Assembly: GCA_949130495.1 (NCBI GenBank)
Contig: OX422213.1
Coordinates: forward strand, 53,516,284-53,580,283
Direction: 5' to 3'
Origin: Sambucus nigra
Lineage: Eukaryota > Streptophyta > Magnoliopsida > Dipsacales > Adoxaceae
Length of the DNA: 64,000 bases
The position numbers were made by a program, and so were the translations under genes. The notes below the pieces were generated by a model. That model had not been told where the DNA came from. It saw only the letters and a list, made by a program, of their open reading frames with translations, and made no database searches. Below, piece by piece: positions 25,230-36,245 of this stretch (its first letter is position 1; every line of letters starts with the position of its first letter).

Positions 25230-26875
25230 TGTAAGGGCACAAATTTCCAATTGAGTCCATATATAGTTTTGGCTCAATTCCAGACAAAAACATTTATTGA
25301 TAGGATAGTATTCAATTGTAATATTCTCAAGCCTATGAAGTGTATGTTGAAGACGTAGAGGCAAAGAGTATAAAGCTTCATCAAATATGCCGGTTTGCGT
25401 GCCTCGTTTCTACGTCATCAACTATGGTTCCATGCTCCCAAGGTATGAATGCAATTATATTTATATAAGAGCTTGGAACAATATTTATTGGGTGTTAGGT
25501 TTAATAAAAACCATGTTTTACTTTAAGAATAATTTAATTGGAACTTTAATTTAACGTATATAAAGTTTCTGGGCCAAAAATAGAATTTTAGAAAAACTTC
25601 TGGAAGTCGTTCGAAATCTTGTTCGAACGAGTTTTTCGTTCTAACGAGGTTTCGTTCGAACGAGTTTGCCAACGAACCTAAACTGGTCAGTCGTTCGATA
25701 TGTCGTTCGAACGAGTTTTCCGTTCTAATGAGGTTTCGTTCGAACGAGTTTTCCAACGAACCTAAAACTGGTCAGTCGTTCGATATGTCGTTCGAACGAG
25801 TCTTTTCGTTCTAACAAGGTATCTAACGAGCCCAGTCTGGTCGCTCGTTAGAAGTCTCGTTCGAACGAGATGTCAGGCGGGAACAGTTTTGAGCAGTTTT
25901 TGGCAGTTTTCACCCCATTTCCCCACTTGTTTCTTAACTGATTTTTTAAGGCTTTATTAAGGACGGGAATCATTTTTGAAGGTGTATCTTTTTCATACCA
26001 TACAAACTCCTAGAGAGTGTTTTGAGAGAAAATTTGTTTAAGGAAAAAGATCAAGTTTTGAGTGTTATTCTTTAATGAAAAATCATACACACTCTAGTGT
26101 TTACACCCAATAGTTGTTTATCCAAGTTCTATATACCTTTACTTGGAATTTGGCACCGGTTTATCTCTACCGAATTCAAGAAGAGAAGTTTTGGTTTGCT
26201 TCTACATCCATCAAAGAAGAAGACTTTTTGTTGAAGATTCTACCCACTCGGAGAAAGGCTCCATGCTTGGGTGACGGTGACCATATAAAGTCCCATCGGT
26301 GGATTCCGAGACCGTGGTGGTGTTCCGAGGTTGTTCGCTAGGAAGAGGTTTCTACGAGAAGAAGCGTCGAGGCTTGAGAGGGATTGAGTCAGTCGTTGTA
26401 AGTCTATCTGTCTTGTATTTGTAATCCATATCTAGTGGACTTATGGCTAGGCCCGTCCGAGGTTGTTTCCCGTCTTGGGTTTTTCCTCGTACATCTCGGT
26501 GTAGTGTGATATTGTTTATTTTATCTTGCACAATAATTTAGAATCCATGCTTAGGATAATTTCAAGATAAAGTTTGGTTTAATTATCACACTCATTTAAT
26601 TTGGGACTAAATTAAATATTGGGTAAATTTGGTTTATTCAAGTCATTTGCTAAAATTGGTTTCGCCTAACTTTGGATAATTGATAATTATGACTTAGGCA
26701 AATTCTAGGACTTGAGTTGGATTAATTATTTGTGAAAATTAAAACTTGTTGTTTTGAAAGTTGAACCATCACCTTTATAACGCTTCTGCATCATCTCTTG
26801 TGTTTTATACTTAAAAAGGAAATTAAATTTTTAATTGAGATAATTATTAAGAAATCCGGGGATTCCACTTCTTCA
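25230..26875 (+). repeat. Solo LTR of the Sirevirus-like copia family
   Basis: Starts TGTAAGGGCACAAATTTCC, ends GGGGATTCCACTTCTTCA, and aligns along its length with 30921-32508 and 36246-37826. No PBS follows and no PPT precedes it. Flanking 5-mers are ATTTA (25225-25229) and ATTGA (26876-26880), a target duplication with one mismatch. This is the product expected from LTR-LTR recombination of a former complete element. A 75-residue open frame inside it is conserved in all three LTRs only because the LTRs are copies. Confidence 0.9.
25607..25871. repeat. CGTTCGAACG palindrome cluster in solo LTR
   Basis: At least six GTTCGAAC or CGTTCGAACGAG words, interspersed with CGTTCTAACGAG half-variants and the spacer CAACGAACCTAAACTGGTCAG repeated twice with small changes. 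Same position in the other two LTRs. Confidence 0.88.
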
Positions 26876-28371
26876 ATTGACATGTGATTATCAGTCTTAT
26901 CAGTCTGATTGTTAAATTTTTCAGAACCAGAAATTTATAAATTATTTAGATTTGCATTATACCATGTATATTGCAAACTTAATTTTCCTTATCAGTCTTA
27001 TCAGGCATATGTTAATTCAACAAAAACTTGAATTCAAAAATCTTTTGGGAAGGCTTTGGAGCCAACAAAAGACAATAACAAAGTAGGGGCTCAAAATAGT
27101 AATGAGATAGGAAAGTTTTGCTAGGCTTACAAAGAAGTCCTTGCTTATACATTATCTAGAGATATCCCATACAATCATGGAAACCAGTTATAATTTGTTT
27201 GCAAGTTAGTTTAACCAAAATGGATCTAAATATTTGGTTAATTGAAATTTGAACAATGAGAAACTAATGGGCTTTGAATTTTATAACTACCAGAACTGAT
27301 TATATGTATATATATATTAATATTATTTACTATTTCACATTCTATTCATTAGTTTATGTATATATCTCATTGTACTAACACTCATAGTTCTACAGATTTT
27401 GTTACGAATTTGCACTTTGGTTTTAATTTCACAACAGTATTTGTAGTGTTATCCTTCTTTTCAATTTTTTTGTGACCTGGCATTATTTAACTCTGATTTT
27501 AAACAGTGGTGGTGGATTTCACAACTAGAACACTCGGTACAACAAATCAAATGAGCCATGCTCCTGCGAGATACATGTACCTTAAACTCTAGCATAGGTG
27601 GGCGACAACATACTGGTACCTTAGGAATCATGTGAGGGAAATATTTATTGGCCTAGAATCTTTAAAACATTCATGTTTATTTTGATTTTTAAACCAATAT
27701 TTCGTATATTAGGAGGTTGAGACCATTCGCTGCACATTCAGGACGAAGGATTAAATCGAGGCTGGTACTACGAGGGTTGGATATGGCGGTATCACGATGG
27801 TTGTAATGATTTCTTATATTAAAATATATGAACTATGAATGAAAGAAGGTATAGTTTTTTTAGTTATGTTGTTAATGTTTTAAACCCATTGGAAGGGACA
27901 TGTAGGCAACCATTTGTGCTCTATTGTAACATCTGCTCTGTTTAGTTATGGTATAACATTTGTGCTCTTTGTTAGCAGGTATAGTTTTCTTTGATATTTT
28001 CTTTGACATTCTTGATGATGTCAAGTATAGTTATCACATATAGTTATCATGTATAGTTTTCTTTATCAGGTATAGTTTTCTATCGCATAACTAAACTGGC
28101 ATTCTCTATGATGTTATTGATATTTACTCTTCTCTCTTGTAAAATCTTATTTGTTGTAACATTTGCTCTGTTTGGGTCAACAAAACTGACATTTGTGCTT
28201 TGTTTAGTCATTCATTTTTTCACGTTTTCATCAAATGAACAACCTCTCCATTCCACTGTTATATGTTTTTAGTTTATTATTCCTATGCTTTTTATTTGTT
28301 CATTAGTTCTATTTCGTACATAATATTATTTTCTTCCTATTTGCTACATAATTGGAATTGCGTGTTGCAAT
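26876..28371. other. Non-coding, AT-rich, short T-rich repeats
   Basis: No recognisable protein. Contains TTATCAGTCTTATCAG words at 26890-27005 and several copies of TATAGTTTTCTTT at 27980-28080. Likely interior of a Helitron or other gene-fragment carrier. A weak Trp-Tyr-Tyr segment near 27750 is discussed under rejected items. Confidence 0.4.
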
Positions 28372-28534
28372 TGTATGTGCAGTATGCCAAAAAAACTAAA
28401 AACAAGTTTGCTCTTTATGTGCAGTATGCAGTATGCAAGTATTGAATTGTATGTGCAGTATGCAGTATGCAAGTATGTGCAATATGCAGTATGAAGTATG
28501 CAAGTATTGAATTGTATGTGCAGTATGCAGTATG
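28372..28534. repeat. Imperfect tandem repeat, GTATGTGCAGTATGC units
   Basis: The words GTATGTGCAGTATGC, AGTATGCAAGTATTG and AATT recur four or more times with a higher-order unit of roughly 60 bp. Confidence 0.88.
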
Positions 28535-29040
28535 CTAAACAAAAGGTTTGTAGGTTTCTTCGTGGTGGGTTATTTCTTTTTTTCTTTTTACTTTTTAGGT
28601 TTTTTCAAAAAGGATCCTAAATTAAGGGTTTGTAGGTTTATTGTTTGGCTTTGGGCTTTTGCAATCTACTATTGAGACTTATATATTATTGGTTTGGTGT
28701 TTTTCAGCTTGATGGCAGTCACAACTGTATGCCTTTGCTATGTGAACTATGCCTTGAGTTGAACGACATTTTAAGGTAAATGAGGTATTTTGTATTCGAT
28801 AAATCTTTAATTTAATATTCGTTGATAATCCTCATAATACAGTTCTGATCATGAAACATGAATTGAAACTCAAATATAGGTTATTAATCATGATAATCCT
28901 AAAAAACATGAATAGAAAACTCAAATCCTCATAAGAGATAGGTTTTATCAACGGTCCCGTTACCAACCGTGACGTACTATATGAACTCAGAAGTGCTCAT
29001 TTCAGATCTTATTCGAATAATCTAATCATTACTGTTCATT
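28535..29040. other. Exon-like segment and flanks, gene unknown
   Basis: Between TTTTTCAG (ending about 28707) and GTAAATG (from about 28775) lies an open stretch starting LDGSHNCMPLLCELCLELND. It is bounded by acceptor-like and donor-like sites, so it may be a captured exon. I do not recognise the family. Confidence 0.3.
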
Positions 29041-29058
29041 TATGTTCCTTCATTAAAT

Positions 29059-29512
29059 TGCAACCTTGGTTGCTGCTAAAGCATGACAAGCCAATGGAGA
29101 AGTTGAGCTGCCAGACATGGATCGTGGGGTTGAGGCTACTCCCAGTGGGAAACAAATATCTTCACTTATTAAACAAGAATCTGTTGATTCTGTACCAGTT
29201 GGAGTTCATCTTCATCAGAGAGCTGTTAGTATTAGAATTTGATCCTCATCTCGAATGTTCCAAATTAAGTCATTTTTGGTTTAGATATTTATGAAGATAT
29301 ACTTTTCTATTCATGTACAGGTGGTTGCAGCTGTAGAGACTGGTGAAGCTTTAGGTGGTATGGCCAGAAAACTTTCAATTGATCAGTTTGAAAATGAAGG
29401 CAGGTGAGTCAGCTGTGGAACCCCAAAAAATGTAACTGCGACAAGGATTCTTTTAGATCGGAATATGTCTATCAACAGTGTGCCCAAAAAGATAGGGATG
29501 CTTCTCACTCAG
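29059..29512 (+). pseudogene. BSL-type kelch Ser/Thr phosphatase gene fragment (two exons)
   Basis: Exon 1 (to 29224) reads ATLVAAKA, stop, QANGEVELPDMDRGVEATPS and SSLIKQESVDSVPVGVHLHQ. An intron GTTAGT...TACAG (29225-29320) follows. Exon 2 (29321-29512) reads VVAAVETGEALGGMARKLSI, DQFENEGR, stop, VSCGTPKNVTAT and NMSINSVPKKIGMLLTQ, then a GTATGT donor. In plant BSL2/BSL3 proteins (brassinosteroid-signalling phosphatases with N-terminal kelch repeats) this is the linker just before the PP1-like catalytic domain. Neither kelch repeats nor the catalytic domain are present. Both stops sit where an Arg (CGA) codon would be expected. Family identity is from memory of the conserved linker. Confidence 0.75.
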
Positions 29513-30318
29513 GTATGTTCTCGCTCCTCCAGCGAATTATACAATAATCATTATTATAATAACTACTATAATAATTATTATTGTTATTATTGTTTGTAGT
29601 TCGTGCACGAGGAGATGATAGACTGACCAATAGTGCCGTTGTACAATAGCTCCTGTTGTATGGACATTGGTGCCATTATATTAAAGACGATGAAAATGAG
29701 ACCTTTAGTGGATGGAAAATAGAAACTGGTAGATCTAGCATCTTCCATTTCTCTTTTTTTCTTCAAAAGTGTTTTTATAAATCAAGATGATGTATGTTGG
29801 TAATATTGAGAACTTATTTATTTCCTTTGTAAAATATTTATTTTAGCTGGACGCATTCTATACAATGTTGTTTGGCCATTGCAAAATGTGAGAGCAACCA
29901 AAAATGAATACTCCGTATGTTATACATATCGAAATAGACAATGATATTATATTTGAATTACAAGCTATTAGTTTTTTTGTTGATGTATTTCTTATTTCTT
30001 ATTTCTTAGATAGGGCGGATAATCCTATAAACAAAGGAAATTCTGTCGAAATTTTTTAAATTGTTTATGATTATTTATTTTATATAAAAACATTAGACTT
30101 AAATCATACATGACTTAATATTATGAAAAAAATTCTTTGTTCCTTCACTCAAAGGGCAATACGCTTAACTGTAGGATTTTGAATAGGCGGATGTCGGCTT
30201 GCTTACCCCCGTATATGAAGAGGTTGCTCCCATATTTCGAACTCGAGACCAATCGTAGCATTGGCGAGGGCACTTGCCATCGCACTAAGGCACAATTTTA
30301 TGCTTTTCAAAATTATCA
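29513..30318. other. Non-coding end of Helitron-like unit
   Basis: AT-rich, with a short ATTATT run near 29550-29600. A possible acceptor TTTGTAG at about 29603 precedes a short open stretch not recognised as BSL. Includes the repeat motif copy at 30010-30060. Confidence 0.4.
30010..30060 (+). repeat. Copy 1 of a motif repeated at 42.3 and 42.5 kb
   Basis: The word TAGGGCGGATAATCC, then ATAAACAAAGGAAA and AATTTTTTAAATTG, recurs with changes at 42308-42360 and 42509-42570. All three lie 90-350 bp upstream of a Helitron-like 3' terminus. Confidence 0.7.
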
Positions 30319-30347
30319 GCGTGCCTTCAGGCACGGGCATACCCTAA
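30319..30347 (+). mobile_element. Helitron-like 3' terminus (hairpin plus CTAA)
   Basis: CGTGCC-TTCA-GGCACG forms a 6-bp hairpin at 30320-30335, followed 8 bases later by CTAA (30344-30347) and a flanking T. Helitrons end in a short GC-rich hairpin 10-12 bases before CTRR and insert between A and T, so the fit is good. The element would lie to the left on the plus strand and include the BSL and probably the HSP70 fragments. Its TC-start was not found, and no Rep/helicase coding is visible, so it would be non-autonomous. Confidence 0.72.
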
Positions 30348-30915
<568 letters not shown>

Positions 30916-30920
30916 GGCTC

Positions 30921-32508
30921 TGTAAGGACACAAATTTCCAATTGAGTCCATATATTGTTTTGGCTCAATTTCGGACAAAAACATTTATTCATAGGTTAGT
31001 GATTTATTGTAATACTCTCAAGCCTATGAAGTGTGTGTTGAAGACGTAGCGACAAAGAATATAAAGCTTCATCAAAATGCCGGTTTGCGTGCCTCGTTTC
31101 TACGTCATCATATAAGGTTCCATGCTCCCAAGGTATGAATGTAATTATATTTATATAGGAGCTTGGAACAATATTTATTGGGTGTTAGGTTTAATAAAAA
31201 CCATGTTTTACTTTCAGAATAATTTAATTGAAACTTTAAAATAAAGTACATAAAGTTTCTGGGCCAAAAATTGAATTTATCAAAAAATTTCTGGAAGTGG
31301 TTCGAAGTCTCGTTCGAACGAGTTTTTTCGTTCGAACCAGGTTTCGTTCGAACGAGGTTGCCAACGAACCTAAACTGGTCAGTCGTTCGATATGTCGTTC
31401 GAACGAGTTTGGTCGTTCTAACGAGATATCTAACGAGCCCAGTCTGGTCGCTCGTTAGAAGTCTCGTTCGAACGAGAGTCAAGTTCGTTCGAACGAGATA
31501 CCAGGCGGGAACAGTTTTGAGCAGTTTTTGGCAGTTTTCACCCCATTTCCCCACTTGTTTCTTAACTGATTTTTTAAGGCTTTATTAAGTACGGGAATCA
31601 TTTTTGAAGGTGAATCTTTTTCATACCATACAAACTCCTAGAGAGTGTATTGAGAGAAAATTTGTTTAAGTAAAAAGATCAAGTTTTGAGTGTTATTCTT
31701 TAATGAAAAATCATACACACTCTAGTGTTTACACCCAATAGTTGTTTATCCAAGTTCTATATACATATCTTTACTTGGAGTTTGGCACCGGTTTTTCTCT
31801 ACCGAATTCAAGAAGAGAAGTTTTGGTTTGCTTCTACATCCATCAAAGAAGAAGACTTTTTGTTTAAGATTCTACCCACTCGGAGAAAGGCTCCATGCTT
31901 GGGTGACGGTGACCATATAAAGTCCCATCGGTGAATTCCGAGACCGCGGTGGTGTTCCGAGGTTGTTCGCTAGGAAGATGTTTCTACGAGAAGAAGCGTC
32001 GAGGCTTGAGAGGGATCGAGTCAGTCGTTATAAGTCTATCTGTCTTGTATTTGTAATTCCATATCTAGTGGACTTGTGGCTAGGGCCGTCCGAGGTTGTT
32101 TCCCGTCTTGGGTTTTTCCTCGTACATCGCGGCGTAGTGTGATATTGTTTATTTTATCTTGCATAATAATTTAGAATCCATGCTTAGGATAATTTCAAGA
32201 TAAAATTTGGTTTAATTATCACACTCATTTAATTTGAGACTAAATTAAATATTGGGTAAATTTGGTTTATTCAAGTCATTTGCTAAAATTGGTTTCGCCT
32301 AACTTTGGATAATTGATAATTATGACTTAGGCAAATTCTAGGACTTGAGTTGGATTAATTATTTGTGAAAATTAAAACTTGTTGTTTTGAAAGTTGAACC
32401 ATCACCTTTATAACGATTCCGCATCATCTCTTGTGTTTTATACTTAAAAAGGAAATTAAGTTTTTAATTGAGATAATTATTAAGAAATCCGGGGATTCCG
32501 CTTTTTCA
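30921..32508 (+). repeat. 5' LTR of the gag-only copia element
   Basis: TGTAAGGACACAAATTTCC to GGGGATTCCGCTTTTTCA, about 1,588 bp, followed by AA and the PBS. It holds the CGTTCGAACG palindrome cluster. TATA-like words occur at about 31146-31158 (TATATTTATATAGG) and 31914 (CATATAAAG); which one is used cannot be told from sequence. Confidence 0.93.
31290..31500. repeat. CGTTCGAACG palindrome cluster, 5' LTR
   Basis: Seven or so GTTCGAAC-centred words in about 210 bp, alternating with CGTTCTAACGAG and TCGCTCGTTAGAAG, about 370 bp into the LTR. Confidence 0.88.
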
Positions 32509-32511
32509 AAT

Positions 32512-32523
32512 TGGTATCAGAGC
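32512..32523 (+). other. Primer binding site of the copia element
   Basis: TGGTATCAGAGC, a perfect initiator tRNA-Met complement, three bases after the LTR end. Confidence 0.95.
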
Positions 32524-32573
32524 TCCTATATAAATTATTTCGTTAACGATCTTTTAAATAATCTTTGGCTAAA

Positions 32574-34505
32574 ATGGATTTTTCCCCATTTTCAAAATTT
32601 CCTATTTTCGATGGTTCAAATTACGCGTATTGGAAAGCGCGAATGAGATCGGCACTAAAATCTATCTACGAGAGAGTTTGGATGTCTGTTGTTACCGAGT
32701 ACTCCCCACCAACTTATTTAGTTGAAAATGAACGAGTTATCAAACCCGCCGATAGATGGACTGAAAATGAGTTTAAACTTGCTAACTTTAATTCCCGTGG
32801 TTTAAATGCTTTATTTAGCGCTGTCGCACCGGATGAATTCCGACGTATTATGACGTGTGAAACCGCTAAAGAAGCTTGGGATATTTTACAATTAACTCAT
32901 GAAGGAACTAGTGTCGTTAAAGCTTCAAAACTCCAAAACCTCACCACTCAATTTGAAACTATCAAAATGGATGAAAAAGAAACTTTTGATAAATTTTATG
33001 CTAGACTTTCTGATATTGTTAATTCATCTTTTAACTTGGGAGAGAAAATACCTAACGACCGTGTTGTAAAGAAAATTCTAAGGTCCCTACCCGATAGATT
33101 TATTCCTAAAGTGACCGTTTTAAATTCTTTACCCACTTTAGCCTCTACGAAATTAGAAGAGCTTGTAGGTGATTTACAAACCAATGAACTAGATATGTTT
33201 CCCTCTAAAACTGAAAAGAAAATTAAAAAGGGTGTTGCTTTAAAAGCCCGAAAAGAGGTCAAACAAGTAGTAGAGAGCGATAGTGATAGTGACTCGGAAG
33301 ACATGGCTTTATTTGCTCGTAAATTTAGAAAATTTCTTAAATTTAACAAAGATAAATTTAAAAATGATTTTAAGAAATTTGATACTTCTAAACATGATAA
33401 AAGCGAGAAGGTTTCTAAAGCCGAGAAGATCCCTAAAACTAGTAATGACAAATTAGATAGGGACGAGTCTAATAAGTGTTTTGGTTGTGAAGGTTATGGC
33501 CATAGGGCTTATGAGTGCCCCACTAAACTAAGGAAAGATGGTAAGCGACCTATTTCATATAATGCAACCCTTAGTGATAGTGATAAGGAAGAGAAGCCCG
33601 ATTCCCCCTCTAAGAAAAATTTTGTGGCTTTTATGGCTAGTCATGTGAGTGATAGTGAGAACTCATTGATTGATGAAACGATATCACATGCCACTTCCAA
33701 GGTCATTGTACATGATTCTCTTATTTTTGATGATAGTGAGAGTGAAAATGAAGATGAGGTTGATATGAGTGAACTTCAAAATTCTTTTCAAGAACTGTAT
33801 ACCGAATCTATTAAATTGAAAAGAGCAAATTTGAAGTTAGAAGCTAGTTTAAGAGAGAGTGTCAAGGTCATTGATGAAAATGTTTTAATAGAAGACCTTA
33901 GGACACATGTGAGGACTCTTCGAGAGAAGCTTGAATATGTAGAAGGCGAGAGAGATAGCCTTAGGGGTTTAATGGAATCCTTGAAAAATGAGCTTCTTGC
34001 GTTTGAAGAGCGAAATGTTTTACTAGAATCTAACATTGTAGAATTGGAAAATAAATTAAAAGATTCTAGTATTGTCAAATTTGATTTGGAATGTCGTTCA
34101 GAAAAACTAGATAAAATGTTAGGAACGGTCCAAATTAAAAATGACACTTGTGGTTTAGGGTTCAATCCTTGTAATGACTTTACTCATAATGCCCAAACCA
34201 ATGTTTTAGGAGAATCAACTAGGAATACTTTTAAAGATCACTCCTTAAGTAAATCTTTTCGACATGTTCTCACTTGTACACATTGTGGTCGACAAGGTCA
34301 TCTTAGGAAATTTTGTTTAGATCTTAAACGAATTCCTAGAAAACCCCATAGTAAAGTAACCACCGTAGTTAACGTTCCAACACCCCAAGATAGTCATTCT
34401 TCATTAATTTGGGTTAGGAAATCCGACTTGGTTGCCTTACAAAATTGGGATTTTGATTCTCATTTACTTTCACATGATTCCTCCCTTGCTAAATCTAAAG
34501 GATGA
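32574..34505 (+). CDS. gag: Gag of Sirevirus-like copia element (intact)
   Basis: An uninterrupted frame of 643 codons from the ATG at 32574 (MDFSPFSKFPIFDG); an in-frame TTG lies nine bases upstream. The N-terminal 200 residues are the copia-type gag domain (UBN2/Retrotran_gag_2): SNYAYWKARM, then AKEAWDILQLTHEGT. An acidic and Lys-rich stretch follows, then a CCHC knuckle at about residue 301 (CFGCEGYGHRAYEC), a long coiled coil at about 400-500 (KLEASLRESVKVI, REKLEYVEGERDSL), and a second CCHC at about 568 (CTHCGRQGHLRKFC). It ends just where the protease DSG region would begin. It should form particles and bind element RNA. It is the only long undamaged reading frame in the window, 66 bases after the LTR. 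Confidence 0.93.
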   Translation: MDFSPFSKFPIFDGSNYAYWKARMRSALKSIYERVWMSVVTEYSPPTYLVENERVIKPADRWTENEFKLANFNSRGLNALFSAVAPDEFRRIMTCETAKEAWDILQLTHEGTSVVKASKLQNLTTQFETIKMDEKETFDKFYARLSDIVNSSFNLGEKIPNDRVVKKILRSLPDRFIPKVTVLNSLPTLASTKLEELVGDLQTNELDMFPSKTEKKIKKGVALKARKEVKQVVESDSDSDSEDMALFARKFRKFLKFNKDKFKNDFKKFDTSKHDKSEKVSKAEKIPKTSNDKLDRDESNKCFGCEGYGHRAYECPTKLRKDGKRPISYNATLSDSDKEEKPDSPSKKNFVAFMASHVSDSENSLIDETISHATSKVIVHDSLIFDDSESENEDEVDMSELQNSFQELYTESIKLKRANLKLEASLRESVKVIDENVLIEDLRTHVRTLREKLEYVEGERDSLRGLMESLKNELLAFEERNVLLESNIVELENKLKDSSIVKFDLECRSEKLDKMLGTVQIKNDTCGLGFNPCNDFTHNAQTNVLGESTRNTFKDHSLSKSFRHVLTCTHCGRQGHLRKFCLDLKRIPRKPHSKVTTVVNVPTPQDSHSSLIWVRKSDLVALQNWDFDSHLLSHDSSLAKSKG

Positions 34506-35875
34506 ATGTGTTAGTGTTTTGCAAACTTTAGACTTTGTACTTCATGCTATATTCACATGCTAAATGTATGCTTGTTTTAGTCATTTTCTAGTCATAACCT
34601 TATTTCATATCCCATGCTAGAAATTATGACTTGTTTATCTTTTTGTATTATATTTTGTGTTTGAATTAACTGAAAAATATAAAAAGATGTTTTGTTTATC
34701 ATTTGTGTTTTATTTATTTCATTTACGCTTAATGAAAAATACAAACGATTTTTGTTTATCCTTTTGAGTAAATATGTATTTTTTGATTAAAAATGTTAAA
34801 AACTCAAAACGATTTTATTTTGTGTGTACTTTTAGTTTGACACACCTTATGTGGCGTATATTTTTGTTTGAATCCCATCATTTACGCTCCCACGTGGCTA
34901 GAACTTTTGGTTTAGATTTTCAATCCTTAAAATGTTCTTTACCATGTTTTATATGGAGTAGTTGGATTTTGTATTGTTGAAATGGATTCTATTTCTATAT
35001 GCCTCTTTTCACACATGCACGAGCTCTTTTGAAATCTTAATGTCACATGTTATATTTGAGCTTTTTGAGGTGTTCTCCTATCAATCTAGTCATCTACATA
35101 TCTATGACCTAGGAGGACTAGTGCATGTCAAAATCCGTTGCATGTGAGATTTGTGTGAAAAAAATGAAAACATGATAAATTGATATATGCACGAGGAAGG
35201 GCTCCGAAAGGATGAATTAAATCCTTTGCGATAGTAAGCCACCGTTGATTGGATCTAAAAGAAATACGTGATCCAAAGGCCTAAAAACAGAATATTTGGC
35301 ATTAAAAAGAAAACAATTGACAAGGCCTATGTTTGTTTGATATATTCATTCACAAGAAAAAGAGAATATATGCTTATTGAGGGAGAATTGGATGGTATAT
35401 CAACGGTTTGCACAATGTCCGTTTATCCTAGTTGTCTTTAATGTCATGACTCTATTTGGTTTGTAGAATCATCATCATGCTAGGCTTGTATGCATTGTGT
35501 ATGTTTGTTCATTGAATTCAATCTCTATTGTCACATGAGGTTATATTTAACTGTGATGAAGTTTGCAATCAAATGAGAACTCCGTGAATGTTTCTTAAGT
35601 GTTTGGGTCTAAATTTTATTGTTGCTAGTTCACACCCCTACACTTCCGTTTCCATATGACACATTTTTGCCATACGAGTGTGCAAACTTATTGTATTTTG
35701 TGTCATGTGTGTGTTTATATCTATCTATATATGCAAGTACTTATTGGTATATTTAAAGTATATATATATATATGATATTTGTTTGTCTTTTCTTTGCTTT
35801 TATTGCCCATATGCTTTCATGTCTTATCACTTTAAGACTATTTATTAGTTCTCTATCCTTTGCCTATTCCTGAAT
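34506..35875. other. Non-coding internal region of the copia element
   Basis: AT-rich with no frame above about 70 residues. None of the copia pol signatures (DSGCSRHM, the integrase HHCC, YVDD) is detectable on either strand. It seems to be filler or the region that follows pol in full elements. Short AT runs occur at 35760-35773. Confidence 0.7.
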
Positions 35876-36245
35876 AAAAAGGGGGAGAATGATGATAGGT
35901 GGAGAAATGGTATCTAAACCTATTATTATTGTATCTTAGTTTGGGGGAGATTTATCTTAGGGGGAGACGTCTTTCTAAGTAAATGTCATTTGTTTGATAA
36001 AGGGGATAATTATTTTAGGGGGAGTAATTATTTAATTGCATTTAATATTTTGATATTCCCTATGCATTTGATGAGTTTGCTTAAGTGTGCAGGCATTCTA
36101 CTAAAGCGACATCTTTAAAAGGCAAAGCGTTTAATCCTTGGGTTGAGTCAAGTTTGGGCAGGTTATGTTTTGAGTCTGTTGAGCTTGACGGCCCTTTAGG
36201 ATTTTTGTTTTGGTTTTTGTCTCAGAATAGACAAAGGGGGAGATT
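35876..36245 (+). other. Multiple polypurine tracts before the 3' LTR
   Basis: GGGGGAG or close forms occur at about 35876-35889 (AAAAAGGGGGAGAA), 35943, 35959, 35999 (AAAGGGGATAA), 36017 and finally 36232-36245 (CAAAGGGGGAGATT), adjacent to the LTR. Several PPT-like tracts upstream of the 3' LTR are, as far as I recall, a described feature of Sireviruses. Only the last is needed for plus-strand priming. Confidence 0.8.

Noticed and set aside
25607..25871. Heat-shock elements in the copia LTR (TTCGAA words)
   Set aside because: HSEs need TTC and GAA blocks spaced by two bases (nTTCnnGAAn). Here TTC and GAA abut directly, so the match is not convincing.
26114..26341. Open frame of about 75 residues found in all three copia LTRs (also 31725-31934 and 37061-37291)
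   Set aside because: Conservation follows from LTR copying. Frame start and length vary between copies and no family is recognisable.
27717..27830. Possible RPA-type OB-fold remnant (EVETIRCTFRTKD, then RGWYYEG in another frame)
   Set aside because: Would fit a Helitron-associated RPA, but needs a frame change and lacks the Cys pairs. Too weak.
32996..33451. Minus-strand frames inside gag (also 33788-34165)
   Set aside because: Ser/Leu-rich shadows of the gag coding strand.
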